Positions 8,173 through 16,246 of a DNA stretch of 18,384 nt are shown piece by piece (the first letter of the stretch is position 1; every line of letters starts with the position of its first letter). The DNA is taken from the NCBI GenBank assembly GCA_002432945.1, contig DJHE01000024.1, positions 17,208 through 35,591 of the forward strand. The letters are read 5' to 3'. Under the pieces are notes generated by a model, which saw only the letters and a list, made by a program, of their open reading frames with translations, was not told the DNA's origin and ran no database searches. Source of the DNA: Synergistaceae bacterium UBA5827 (GTDB lineage: Bacteria > Synergistota > Synergistia > Synergistales > 79-D21). Position numbers and translations under genes: made by a program.

Positions 8173-9192
8173 TCAGCTCCCCCCGAGACGGAGATAAGTT
8201 TCACGAAAAATTCTTCCTACGTCCTCCCGCACCCGAGGGATTTTCGGAAGGTACTCGGCCCGCCCAAGCGAAATGGGTCCTTTTAGGTCCCACTTCGGTA
8301 CTTCCAAAGCCTCCGCCAGGCCGGACACCTTCGGGTCGTAAGGGACGGCCAGGAGCGGGACCCCCGCCAGGACTGCCAGGATGCAGAAATGGAGGCGCAT
8401 TCCCACCGCGCCCGCACATTCCCCAGGCCAGGCAGACGAACAATCTTCGGCAGAAACCAGCTGCTGGATTCCCTGTAGTTCCATCAGGCCCTTGCTCTCG
8501 AGTTCAGCCATTATTTCCGCATCCTCTTCTGCCATGGCAAGTCCCCTGAGTTCCAATCCTTCACGGCGTGCATAATCCCCAACCGCCGCTGCAAGGCGTT
8601 CCGGCAGTTCATCCTTCCAGGGGCGAATGTTCACAAGCAGGGTCTTGGCGCAAACCGGCCGATTGGAAGGAAAGAGCTTCAATCCGAAAACGAGGTCGGG
8701 AGCCATCGCCGCTTCCAACCCCCACTTTTCAAGTATATCAATGGAAAACCGGTCACGGACGACCCGCTCTTCACAGGCCCCAAGGGCATCCCGCGCCAGG
8801 AGCTCGGCCGTTTTGCCCCTGAACGGCCCCACCGATTGCCCAAAGCACCAGGGGATGCAGTTCGCTACACGGGCAAGGCGAACAACCCCCCAATAGTAAA
8901 AGGACGAACGAACGCTCGTGGAATCCTGGAAAAGCCCCCCCCCTCCGAGGAGAAGAGTCCTGCTTTCCCGGAGAGCCCAAAAAACGTGGCCAGGGTTCCA
9001 TCTATCGACAGCAGCCGTCCCCAGCAACCTGCTCGTCTCCTCGGGATCTTTCGAAAGCACGACAATACGCTTCCCTGGAACACCGCACTCTTCCAGGAGC
9101 GAGATAGCGGCTTTTGCAAGCAATTCGTCACCGAGGTTCCCGAAACCGTAATAACCGCATAGTGCCACGTCAAAACGGCGTTCTAGGTCCAA
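8173..9192 (-). CDS. csaB: Polysaccharide pyruvyl transferase CsaB
   Basis: Enzyme that transfers a pyruvyl group from phosphoenolpyruvate onto a cell-wall or secondary polymer sugar, producing the pyruvylated anchor recognised by SLH-domain S-layer proteins. The protein of about 339 residues has the N-terminal GYYGFGNLGDE signature (about 13-23), a middle GGGGLFQDSTS stretch and the C-terminal GMRLHFCILAVLAGVPLLAV followed by YDPKV, all typical of this GT-B-like family. The start is set at TTG 9192: GGAGG lies 8 nt upstream and it overlaps the preceding stop by 10 bp. The in-frame ATG at 9207 has a purine stretch directly abutting it, and the one at 9282 would overlap DUF5693 by 100 bp. Family assignment is firm; the exact start is less certain. 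Confidence 0.92.
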   Translation of the reverse strand: MDLERRFDVALCGYYGFGNLGDELLAKAAISLLEECGVPGKRIVVLSKDPEETSRLLGTAAVDRWNPGHVFWALRESRTLLLGGGGLFQDSTSVRSSFYYWGVVRLARVANCIPWCFGQSVGPFRGKTAELLARDALGACEERVVRDRFSIDILEKWGLEAAMAPDLVFGLKLFPSNRPVCAKTLLVNIRPWKDELPERLAAAVGDYARREGLELRGLAMAEEDAEIMAELESKGLMELQGIQQLVSAEDCSSAWPGECAGAVGMRLHFCILAVLAGVPLLAVPYDPKVSGLAEALEVPKWDLKGPISLGRAEYLPKIPRVREDVGRIFRETYLRLGGS

Positions 9193-11099
9193 AGTGCGGA
9201 CCTCCATCTCCTGGCGAGGGGAAATGCCGCATAGCGCAGGAAGGCCAGCACGGCAAAACCAAGCAGGATTCCCGACCACCATCCATTGAAAACTCTGAAA
9301 AGGATGAATGGAAGATGCGTATGGAAATGGCAGAAACTGTTGACAGCAGACGCAAAGCCGATCGAGGCAGCCGCACGAGGCAGTATCCAGGCATGTCTTC
9401 CCCAGTTCTTCCTCGCCATGGCGAACCAGAGAATCAGGGCCGGGTACCCGACAAAGAGTTCTTTCGTCCTCGGACGGGCGACAAGGGTTCTTTCCAGAAG
9501 GTCACGCAGGGTTCGCTCCCAACCTCCCACGAAGGCCGTATTGTCGCTCCTCAGGGCCAATATTCCCGCAGCGACAAGGACCATGCAGACAAGCAGGAAT
9601 TCGATCCAAACCATCGGCCTGAGGATGACCTCCCTTAGGCTTTCAGGATAGATCCGCCTCTTCATGTCGTGTGCAAGAACGAGAATCGGGGGCAGGAGCA
9701 GGGTCGCCTTAACCCCGGAAAAGGGCTGCAACCGAAGCATTGTCTGGGGTGTACTGAAAAAGGCGGCAAGTGCAAGACCGCCGGTTACGGTCAAGAGGAG
9801 TCCTCCAAGGAGGCCCTTGAGGGGCTTCCTGAATTGGCCCAATGTCCACAAGGTCGCTTCAGTGGCGACAAGGGCACTTCCCGCAGCTCCTGCCAACCTG
9901 GCAACTACCGAAACCTTCAGCATCAGGAAAGCCAGCAGGATGCCGCCCAAAACGACGAACGCAGCCTCGGCGGCATCCATGTTTCCGCTTAATTTTCCCC
10001 GGAATCGCAGGATCAGCCTGGCGAAAAGCAGGGTGCAAGCCATTCCGAAGGCGATTGCCCCCAAGACCGATCTCGGCCAGTCCATGAAAGGCGCGGGCCA
10101 GCCGGCCCGAAAACCTCTCTCTTCAAGGTCATTCTTTATGCGCGACATGTCCTCGATAAACGCTTCTTTCCGGCCACCTGTATCGATTTCATAAGATCGT
10201 AGCAACAGGAGTGGAACGGAGCGTTCGACAGAAGCGCGCACCATCCTTTCTACGATGGCTTCCCGCGAAAGACGCTTCACCAGGACCTCGTCAGTCGTGA
10301 CGCTATGGATGGGCACCAGGGCCGGGTAGGAGGCCCGGTTCAGCCTGTCGGCACCCAGTTGGCGATTAAATTCCGCTTGAGCCAGGAAGAGGGCTCTATT
10401 CCTGATCCATTCCCCCACTTTACCGATTCCGGGTGACCCCATGATAAACAACCCCTGGGGCAGGATCCCCTTGATTTCAGGCCTTTTTGCCAAAAGAGCT
10501 TCCAGCGATCCAACCACTTGCTCTGCGCCGACCCCCGGACAGGGTGCCGGCCTGAACAAAACCGGCATTCCTGCGGAACTTGCCAGGTTTAACCCCTCGA
10601 AATCCGCAACGACACCCGCTTTTTCCAGCTCGTAAACCGAACGTGGAAGCAGGAGGTAAATCATTCCGGAGCTTGATGCGCTTAAAACGCCCGGGAACTT
10701 CGCCTTCAGGTAAGAGACGGCCTCCTTGCCCCACGCTTTTTTCCCGCTTATCGCGACTATCGCCTGGTCACCTGCAGACGGAACGGGAAATAGGCGCGAA
10801 ACGCCGGGAAACCTTACGAGCGGCCCATAGAGAAACCCGGACTGGCCTCCCAAAAGATCGAATCCCGACAGCTCGTTTACCGCCACACCCTCGATCCCAA
10901 GCGTTTTCAGTTCTCCAAGAAGAGAAGCCGGAACAAGGCCGGATTGCCTGGCTAAACTCTGCACCTCCGCCGTTTCGACAACCAGCCCGAACTGCCGGTG
11001 TGCCCTCTCTGCTTCCCATCGCCCCGAAAGTCCAAAGGCCGATAACAGAAGCACGATGGCGAGGATTATAAGAGAAAAAAGACTTCTGCCGATTTTCAT
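9183..11099 (-). CDS. DUF5693 family polytopic membrane protein
   Basis: A 638-residue protein. An N-terminal signal anchor (about 6-24) is followed by a soluble extracytoplasmic region of about 320 residues, then a hydrophobic C-terminal half with about eight membrane segments beginning near 344. The last third contains a His-rich motif, CHFHTHLPF, between membrane helices, which I recall as a hallmark region of DUF5693. Its function is unknown. Members commonly lie directly next to csaB, as here (10-bp overlap), so a part in making, flipping or presenting the CsaB-modified polymer is a reasonable inference. The start overlaps the maf stop as ATGA, with GGGAGGG 6 nt before the ATG. Confidence 0.85.
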   Translation of the reverse strand: MKIGRSLFSLIILAIVLLLSAFGLSGRWEAERAHRQFGLVVETAEVQSLARQSGLVPASLLGELKTLGIEGVAVNELSGFDLLGGQSGFLYGPLVRFPGVSRLFPVPSAGDQAIVAISGKKAWGKEAVSYLKAKFPGVLSASSSGMIYLLLPRSVYELEKAGVVADFEGLNLASSAGMPVLFRPAPCPGVGAEQVVGSLEALLAKRPEIKGILPQGLFIMGSPGIGKVGEWIRNRALFLAQAEFNRQLGADRLNRASYPALVPIHSVTTDEVLVKRLSREAIVERMVRASVERSVPLLLLRSYEIDTGGRKEAFIEDMSRIKNDLEERGFRAGWPAPFMDWPRSVLGAIAFGMACTLLFARLILRFRGKLSGNMDAAEAAFVVLGGILLAFLMLKVSVVARLAGAAGSALVATEATLWTLGQFRKPLKGLLGGLLLTVTGGLALAAFFSTPQTMLRLQPFSGVKATLLLPPILVLAHDMKRRIYPESLREVILRPMVWIEFLLVCMVLVAAGILALRSDNTAFVGGWERTLRDLLERTLVARPRTKELFVGYPALILWFAMARKNWGRHAWILPRAAASIGFASAVNSFCHFHTHLPFILFRVFNGWWSGILLGFAVLAFLRYAAFPLARRWRSALWT

Positions 11100-11686
11100 T
11101 CAAATCCCTCCCACTGTCGGGAAAGCGAAATATCGAACCGGCCAAGAAGGAGACTCAGTCGGTGCAGGGGTAAACCAACGACGTTGAAATAACACCCGTC
11201 AATCTTTGAAATCAGCAGGGATCCTTTTCCCTGTATCGCGTATGCCCCAGCCTTGTCCTTTCCCTCTCCCGTGGCGACGTAGGCTTCGATTTCCCGGGAA
11301 GAAAGAAACCTGAAAGACACCTTCGTCGTTTCGAAATCAACCAGGCAACGATCTCCCTTGCAAACCGCGATGCCGGTTATCACCTCGTGGCATCGGCCCG
11401 ATAGGCACCGGATCATCTCGAGGGACTCCCCTTCATCTCTCGGTTTACCAAACACTTTCCCTTCCATGACAACTATCGTGTCTGCACCGATAACGATATC
11501 TTCCGGGAACCTTTTTGAAACGGCCCCAGCCTTTTCAACCGCGAGTCTCACGCAGGTTTCCTGCGGTGTTTCACCGATCCCGTTCTTCTCCCTGATCTCG
11601 GGATCGATAATCCTGAACTTCCATCCAAGGGCAGCGAGGAGACTTTTTCGTCGGGGGCTCTTCGAGGCAAGGACAAGGGAATTCAT
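11096..11686 (-). CDS. maf: Maf family nucleoside triphosphate pyrophosphatase
   Basis: House-cleaning enzyme that hydrolyses dTTP/UTP or modified nucleotides to the monophosphate. From the ATG at 11686 the protein is 196 residues, the normal size, and begins with the family N-terminus LASKSPRR (6-13). Other signatures are GADTIV (67-72), KPRD (81-84), GKDKAGAYAIQGKG (142-155) and NVVGLPL (168-174). The last two resemble the dTTP/UTP pyrophosphatase (YhdE) type more than the YceF type. An upstream in-frame start at 11782 would overlap DUF4321 and add residues not seen in the family. The stop overlaps the DUF5693 start by 3 bp. Confidence 0.95.
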   Translation of the reverse strand: MNSLVLASKSPRRKSLLAALGWKFRIIDPEIREKNGIGETPQETCVRLAVEKAGAVSKRFPEDIVIGADTIVVMEGKVFGKPRDEGESLEMIRCLSGRCHEVITGIAVCKGDRCLVDFETTKVSFRFLSSREIEAYVATGEGKDKAGAYAIQGKGSLLISKIDGCYFNVVGLPLHRLSLLLGRFDISLSRQWEGFE

Positions 11687-11705
11687 GCTTTCAATCTTTC
11701 TATGT

Positions 11706-11954
11706 TCAGCGGATGATCCACAGACCGAAAAGACCTCCAAGCAGCGAACCCAGGTTAAGCCTGAAGAAAAACTTAAAACCAAGCGTCCCGAAAATCATGT
11801 CGATTTCGTGAATGTCGAACCCTGCCCTGGTCACATCCCGGAAAACCGCTGCCGTGGCATCGAAACCCTGCAGGTATGCCCCCAGCATCGTTCCAAGGGC
11901 TATTGCCAGGATAAGGATGGACCATTTCGACCCTGGACCTTTTCCCATTGCCAT
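11706..11954 (-). CDS. DUF4321 small membrane protein
   Basis: An 82-residue protein with two hydrophobic segments (about 11-30 and 66-81) around a polar middle that contains FDIHEIDMIFGTLGFKF. Length, layout and the closing run of glycines and leucines match DUF4321, a family of unknown function that is often encoded next to maf. The ATG has GGGGAGG 9 nt upstream and lies 3 bp after the uppP stop; maf begins 19 bp further on. No enzymatic motif is visible. It may be an accessory to the flanking membrane or envelope genes (inference). Confidence 0.8.
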   Translation of the reverse strand: MAMGKGPGSKWSILILAIALGTMLGAYLQGFDATAAVFRDVTRAGFDIHEIDMIFGTLGFKFFFRLNLGSLLGGLFGLWIIR

Positions 11955-11957
11955 GCC

Positions 11958-12773
11958 TTAAAACCTCCCCGACAGTCCGGCACCGACGGCACAAAGACCG
12001 ACTACCGCAGAATAGACCGCGAAACCGTTCCATTTTCCCCTCACGACAAAGCGCCTCAGCACAGCCAGGGCACAAAGGCCCGAAATAAAGGCAGCCACGG
12101 CTCCCTGCCACCACCCTGCAGGGAGACTATCAAGGAAGTTTGTCGTGCCGCCAAAATCCAGTACTTCGAGCAGTATCGCCCCTGCAACCGACGGGAGGGA
12201 CATGAGAAACGAGAAATCGAATGCTTCTGCCGGGGAAAGCCCCAGGGAAAGGCCCGAACATATCGTCGAACCCGAACGGGAAATCCCCGGAAAAACAGCC
12301 AGGCCCTGGGCAAATCCCACACCGAGCCCGACTGGGAGATTCACTTGCTTTCCCTTCGCACGGCCGGCCAGGCGACCTGAGAGAAAAAGTATTCCCGCGT
12401 TAACCAGGAGCAGGCAGCCGACTACGGAAAGTGATTCCATTGCAGACTCTACGGCAGATTTTAGCGGAAGGCCGATAGCCGCTGTTACAACCGTGCCTCC
12501 CAGGATAGCCCATCCCGTCTTCCAACCCGGGCCCCGTTTTTCCTGTGAAAGTTTCCACCCGGACATCCACTCCGCCAGGACCCCCCACCAGTTTTTCCTG
12601 AAAAAAAGAAGGGTCGCGAGGAGAGTCGCCCCGTGAAGGGCTAGATCAAATCCGAGCGGAGGGGAATCGAATCCCGCCAGGTTTTGGAAGATGGCAAGGT
12701 GTCCCGAACTGCTGACAGGCAGGAACTCAGTCAGTCCCTGCAGGAGTCCTAGCGATAGCAACTTGCTCGTCAT
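11958..12773 (-). CDS. uppP: Undecaprenyl-diphosphate phosphatase (UppP/BacA)
   Basis: Integral membrane phosphatase that converts undecaprenyl diphosphate to the monophosphate carrier used for peptidoglycan and other wall polymers; overproduction of the family gives bacitracin resistance. The 271-residue protein shows the two catalytic motifs, QGLTEFLPVSSSGH (12-25, with Glu17) and PGISRSGST (162-170, with Arg166), and about eight membrane segments. The ATG at 12773 gives the normal N-terminus and has GGAAGGG 10 nt upstream; an in-frame start at 12812 adds a charged leader not seen in the family. The gene begins inside the end of the cotransporter gene, overlapping it by 47 bp. Confidence 0.96.
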   Translation of the reverse strand: MTSKLLSLGLLQGLTEFLPVSSSGHLAIFQNLAGFDSPPLGFDLALHGATLLATLLFFRKNWWGVLAEWMSGWKLSQEKRGPGWKTGWAILGGTVVTAAIGLPLKSAVESAMESLSVVGCLLLVNAGILFLSGRLAGRAKGKQVNLPVGLGVGFAQGLAVFPGISRSGSTICSGLSLGLSPAEAFDFSFLMSLPSVAGAILLEVLDFGGTTNFLDSLPAGWWQGAVAAFISGLCALAVLRRFVVRGKWNGFAVYSAVVGLCAVGAGLSGRF

Positions 12774-14397
12774 GGTGTCGTTTCCCTTCCGTGTCCATCT
12801 TGATGACGTCAAGAACCATCAATGCGAGGTTGTTTCCGTGATCAGCGATGCGTTCGAGGTTGCTCAGGATATCGATAAAGACCACCCCGGCGCTTGGCTG
12901 GCAAGCTCCCGTGTTCAACCTGTCAATGTGTTTCCGCCTCAGTTCCTTCTCGAGGGCATCGACGCGGTCCTCAAGCACAAGGACTTGTTTGGCCGCAGAT
13001 CCGTCTTCGTTCAGGATCGCCTCTATGGCAAGGTGAAACGCGAGGCGGGCGTTTGAAAACATCTCTTCGAATTCACTCATCGCTTTTTCGGAAAAAATGA
13101 GGTGGTGCTCCTGGGTGTATTCGAAAAGCTCCGTCAGGTTTGTCGCATGGTCACCTACCCGTTCGATGTCCGATGCCCCGTTGACATAGGCGCCGAGTGT
13201 CAGGGACAGATCCTCCGAAAGACTGGATTGCCCAACTTCCGCAGCATAGCGGGCAATCCCATGGGTCAGCTGGTTGACCAGCTTTTCCGTCTGGAAAACC
13301 TCTTCCGCCTTTTTCGGGTCCCTCTCGACAAAGGCCGAGTGAACGTTCTGGAGCATCTCTTCGGCAAGGAACCCGAGTCGGACCAGTTCCTGCCTCACCG
13401 CATGGACGGCGGCTGCCGGAGTGGCCGAAATCAGCCGGCGGTCAAGGAAACGTGGTCCCATATCGATTACGGCGACCTTGCCGGGGATGATCTTCTGCAC
13501 TAGGGAAACAAAGGGCCGCGCAAAGGGAAGGAAGAGCAGCGTGTTCAAAACGTTAAAAAGGGTGTGGGAGTTGGCCAGCTGCCGGGGGACGGAGGAAGCG
13601 GTTTGTTCGACTAGCCCCCTGAAGAAGGGAAAAGCGGAAATGAAAATTACGACACCGATTAAGTTGAAGAGAACATGGCAGGCCGCAGCCTGCTTCGCTC
13701 CCCGGTTCGCCCCGAGGGAGGCAAGCACGGCCGTGATCGTCGTGCCGATGTTGTCTCCCAGGATGATGGGGATGGCCGCGTCAAGGCCGAGAAGCCCCTG
13801 GGAAGCCATTGCAATGACCAGCCCGACCGTAGCGGCGCTGGATTGAACCAGGAGGGTCAACCCGGTTCCCGCAAGGACTCCCAGTAGGGGGTTGTGGGAA
13901 AAAGCAATAAAGATATCCTTCCGGTCCCGCAAAAAGTACATGGAACCTTCCATCGTTTTCATGCCGAGGAAGAGCAGCCCGAAGCCGACGAGACCGTTCC
14001 CGATGCTTTTCTGCCTCTTGTTCCGGCCGAACATGGAAAGCGCGACGCCGATTCCAATGAAGGGAAGGGCGAAATCGGCAAACTTGAAGGCAATTAACTG
14101 GGCGGTGACCGTTGTTCCGATATTGGCCCCCATGATCACCCCGAACCCCTGGTAGAGCGACATGAGTCCTGCATGCACGAAGCTGACGGTCATAACGGTG
14201 CAGGCACTGCTGCTCTGTAAAAGGGTTGTTACGAGAATGCCTACCCCGATCCCCCGGACCGGCGTCTTGGTCACCGTCGAAAAAAGGCGCCTCAGCTTTT
14301 CTCCGGAGATATCCTGGAGAGTTTCGCTCATCAGCTTGATCCCGTAAAGGAACAGGCCGACACCTCCGAGCATCTGGAAGATTGACGTTAAGGGCAC
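12727..14397 (-). CDS. Na/Pi cotransporter family protein with C-terminal PhoU domain
   Basis: A 556-residue fusion of a NptA/YjbB-type phosphate transporter and a PhoU-like domain. The membrane half (about 1-330) carries two inverted repeats, marked by QSSSA (61-65) with GANIGTT (90-96), and by VQSSAATV with GDNIGTT further on. The cytoplasmic half (about 340-545) has two PhoU repeats, each with a metal-binding-like motif, DIERVGDHATN and NLERIADHGNN. YjbB-type proteins export phosphate, so control of cytosolic phosphate is the likely role; the coupling ion and direction are not readable here. The start is GTG at 14397 with AAGGAG 10 nt upstream. It lies 43 bp after the RNase J stop. Confidence 0.93.
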   Translation of the reverse strand: MPLTSIFQMLGGVGLFLYGIKLMSETLQDISGEKLRRLFSTVTKTPVRGIGVGILVTTLLQSSSACTVMTVSFVHAGLMSLYQGFGVIMGANIGTTVTAQLIAFKFADFALPFIGIGVALSMFGRNKRQKSIGNGLVGFGLLFLGMKTMEGSMYFLRDRKDIFIAFSHNPLLGVLAGTGLTLLVQSSAATVGLVIAMASQGLLGLDAAIPIILGDNIGTTITAVLASLGANRGAKQAAACHVLFNLIGVVIFISAFPFFRGLVEQTASSVPRQLANSHTLFNVLNTLLFLPFARPFVSLVQKIIPGKVAVIDMGPRFLDRRLISATPAAAVHAVRQELVRLGFLAEEMLQNVHSAFVERDPKKAEEVFQTEKLVNQLTHGIARYAAEVGQSSLSEDLSLTLGAYVNGASDIERVGDHATNLTELFEYTQEHHLIFSEKAMSEFEEMFSNARLAFHLAIEAILNEDGSAAKQVLVLEDRVDALEKELRRKHIDRLNTGACQPSAGVVFIDILSNLERIADHGNNLALMVLDVIKMDTEGKRHHDEQVAIARTPAGTD

Positions 14398-14440
14398 GAG
14401 AGGTTCACTCCTTTTTGTGTCTGCATCACGCTTTCAAGGA

Positions 14441-16159
14441 TCACTGGGGTCCTTCGCTTTTCTTCAGTATGGTGACCATGGGAACGACATTGGGGGTTCC
14501 CCTGGTTAACCGTCGAATGACCTCCCGGACCCGCCCCTTGATGCGCGATTCCAGCTGTTCGGGATCCTGGACGGCCTTTTCTCCTGTGCTTCCAACCGCC
14601 TTCAGCACACCCTTGTGTATTTCTTCATACAAAGCCTTCGCATCAGCGCTGTGGATGAAGCCCCGGCTTTCGAGCCTGAGGTCTCCCGCCAGCCTTCCTT
14701 CGCCGTCAATGACCACCGAAAGGATCAGGACCCCATCTTCCGCAAGCTCCCGCCTTTCCTTCAAGACGCTCCCCTTCATTTCTCCAAGGGCAAGCCCGTC
14801 CACCAGGACGACCCCGCTAGCGACAGCCCCCCTGACCTGGGATTTGCCTCCCTGTATGCGCAGGATGTCGCCGTTCTGGAGGATATGGATATTTGCCTCC
14901 GGTACGCCCATTTCGACGGCCAACTGTGCATGGCGATGCTGGTGACGCCGCTCTCCGTGGAATGGGACGAAATGCTGCGGCTTGACCATGCTCAGCATCA
15001 TCTTCAGTTCTTCCTGGGAAGCGTGGCCCGAAGCGTGGACGTGCTGCTCCCTGTCGTAAATGACCTCGCAGCCCAGGCTAAAAATCCGGTCGATCGTTCG
15101 GCTGACGAGTTTTTCGTTTCCTGGTATCGGTGTGGCAAAAATCGCCACGAGGTCCTTCGGGCCCAGCATAATATGCCTATGTTCCCCTTTGCTCATGAGC
15201 ACAAGCCCGGAAAAAGGTTCACCCTGGCTTCCCGTCGTCAGGACAACCAGGCGATTTGCCGGAATCCGCTCGGCTTCGCTAGCCGGCACGAGAAGGTCTT
15301 CGCTAACCTGGATGTAACCTAACCGCCGGGCCAATTCGACGTTTGCCACCATGCTCCTTCCGAGGAGGGCGACTTTTCGGTTGAACCGGGCAGCTGCGTC
15401 GAAAACCTGCTGGGTCCGATGGATATTGCTTGCAAATGCCGCAAGCACGATCCTCCGGCTCTTATGGAGCCTCAGTATCTGCTCGAGGGACTTGCCGACA
15501 ATGTTCTCGGAAGGGGTATGGCCAGGCCTTTCCGCATTTGTCGAATCGCTTATCATCAGGCGGACTCCCTTTTTTCCCGCCTCGGCAAAAGCGTTGTAAT
15601 CGGTCAGCCTGCCATCTATTGGAGTGGGATCCAGCTTGAAATCCCCGGTATGGACGATGATCCCTTCCGGTGTTTCGATGATCAGGCCGACTCCATCCGG
15701 AATGGAGTGGCAGACAGCCACAAAACTGACCCTGAACACCCCGAGCTCAATCGTTTCCCCTGCATGGACCTCACGCAGGTCGGGTTCATAGGAAGGGGCA
15801 AACTCGGTCAATTTCCCCATGGCCATCCCAAGGGTAAGGGGTGTTCCGTAAAGCGGGACGTCAAGCCTTGGAAGAACGAAGGGCAATGATCCCGTGTGGT
15901 CCTCGTGCCCGTGGGTCAGGACGATCCCCCTGATGCGTTCCTTATTCTCTACAAGATAGGAGACATCAGGTATAACGAAATCGATTCCGAACATTTCCTC
16001 GTCAGGAAACTTGAGTCCCGAATCGACGACAAGGATGTCGTCGCCGTACTCGAACATGAGCATGTTTTTCCCGATTTCCCCGAATCCGCCTAGCGGAATG
16101 AAACGCAGTTCCCCGGAACCGCCACTCGGGCGTCTTCTCCGGCTCTTGGTTCTTGCCAT
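14441..16159 (-). CDS. rnj: Ribonuclease J
   Basis: Metallo-beta-lactamase/beta-CASP RNase with 5'-3' exonuclease and endonuclease activity in mRNA decay and rRNA maturation. The 572-residue product starts with a short basic tail, then the beta-lactamase core: HGHEDH (83-88), His151 in CHSIPDGVG and Asp173 in TGDFKLDP. The beta-CASP domain follows with SDSTNAE (204-210), TGSQGEP (309-315), HVHASGHA (373-380) and PFHGE (399-403). A C-terminal domain of about 120 residues completes the usual length. GGGAGAG precedes the ATG. It is the first gene of the long train, 87 bp after the aldolase stop and behind a terminator. No convincing promoter was found in the gap; a weak CTGACA box lies at 16245-16250 on the minus strand. 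Confidence 0.96.
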   Translation of the reverse strand: MARTKSRRRRPSGGSGELRFIPLGGFGEIGKNMLMFEYGDDILVVDSGLKFPDEEMFGIDFVIPDVSYLVENKERIRGIVLTHGHEDHTGSLPFVLPRLDVPLYGTPLTLGMAMGKLTEFAPSYEPDLREVHAGETIELGVFRVSFVAVCHSIPDGVGLIIETPEGIIVHTGDFKLDPTPIDGRLTDYNAFAEAGKKGVRLMISDSTNAERPGHTPSENIVGKSLEQILRLHKSRRIVLAAFASNIHRTQQVFDAAARFNRKVALLGRSMVANVELARRLGYIQVSEDLLVPASEAERIPANRLVVLTTGSQGEPFSGLVLMSKGEHRHIMLGPKDLVAIFATPIPGNEKLVSRTIDRIFSLGCEVIYDREQHVHASGHASQEELKMMLSMVKPQHFVPFHGERRHQHRHAQLAVEMGVPEANIHILQNGDILRIQGGKSQVRGAVASGVVLVDGLALGEMKGSVLKERRELAEDGVLILSVVIDGEGRLAGDLRLESRGFIHSADAKALYEEIHKGVLKAVGSTGEKAVQDPEQLESRIKGRVREVIRRLTRGTPNVVPMVTILKKSEGPQ

Positions 16160-16187
16160 ACCTTCACTCTCCCGTCAAAAAACACCA

Positions 16188-16216
16188 GAAAACGAGGGGT
16201 GGACGAGCCACCCCTT
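16188..16216 (-). terminator. Rho-independent terminator after the aldolase gene
   Basis: On the minus strand an 8-bp perfect stem AGGGGTGG / CCACCCCT with loop CTCGT (minus-strand reading) is followed by CGTTTTC and, a little further, GTGTTTTTTG. It lies 31 bp past the aldolase stop and before the RNase J start. The T tract directly after the stem is short, so termination may be partial. Confidence 0.7.
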
Positions 16217-16246
16217 CACTAGTTGCATGGATTTACCAATATCGTG

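Noticed and set aside
11358..12380. A 340-codon plus-strand open frame across maf, DUF4321 and uppP
   Set aside because: The composition is charged and low-complexity, no family is recognisable, and it covers three well supported minus-strand genes in antisense.
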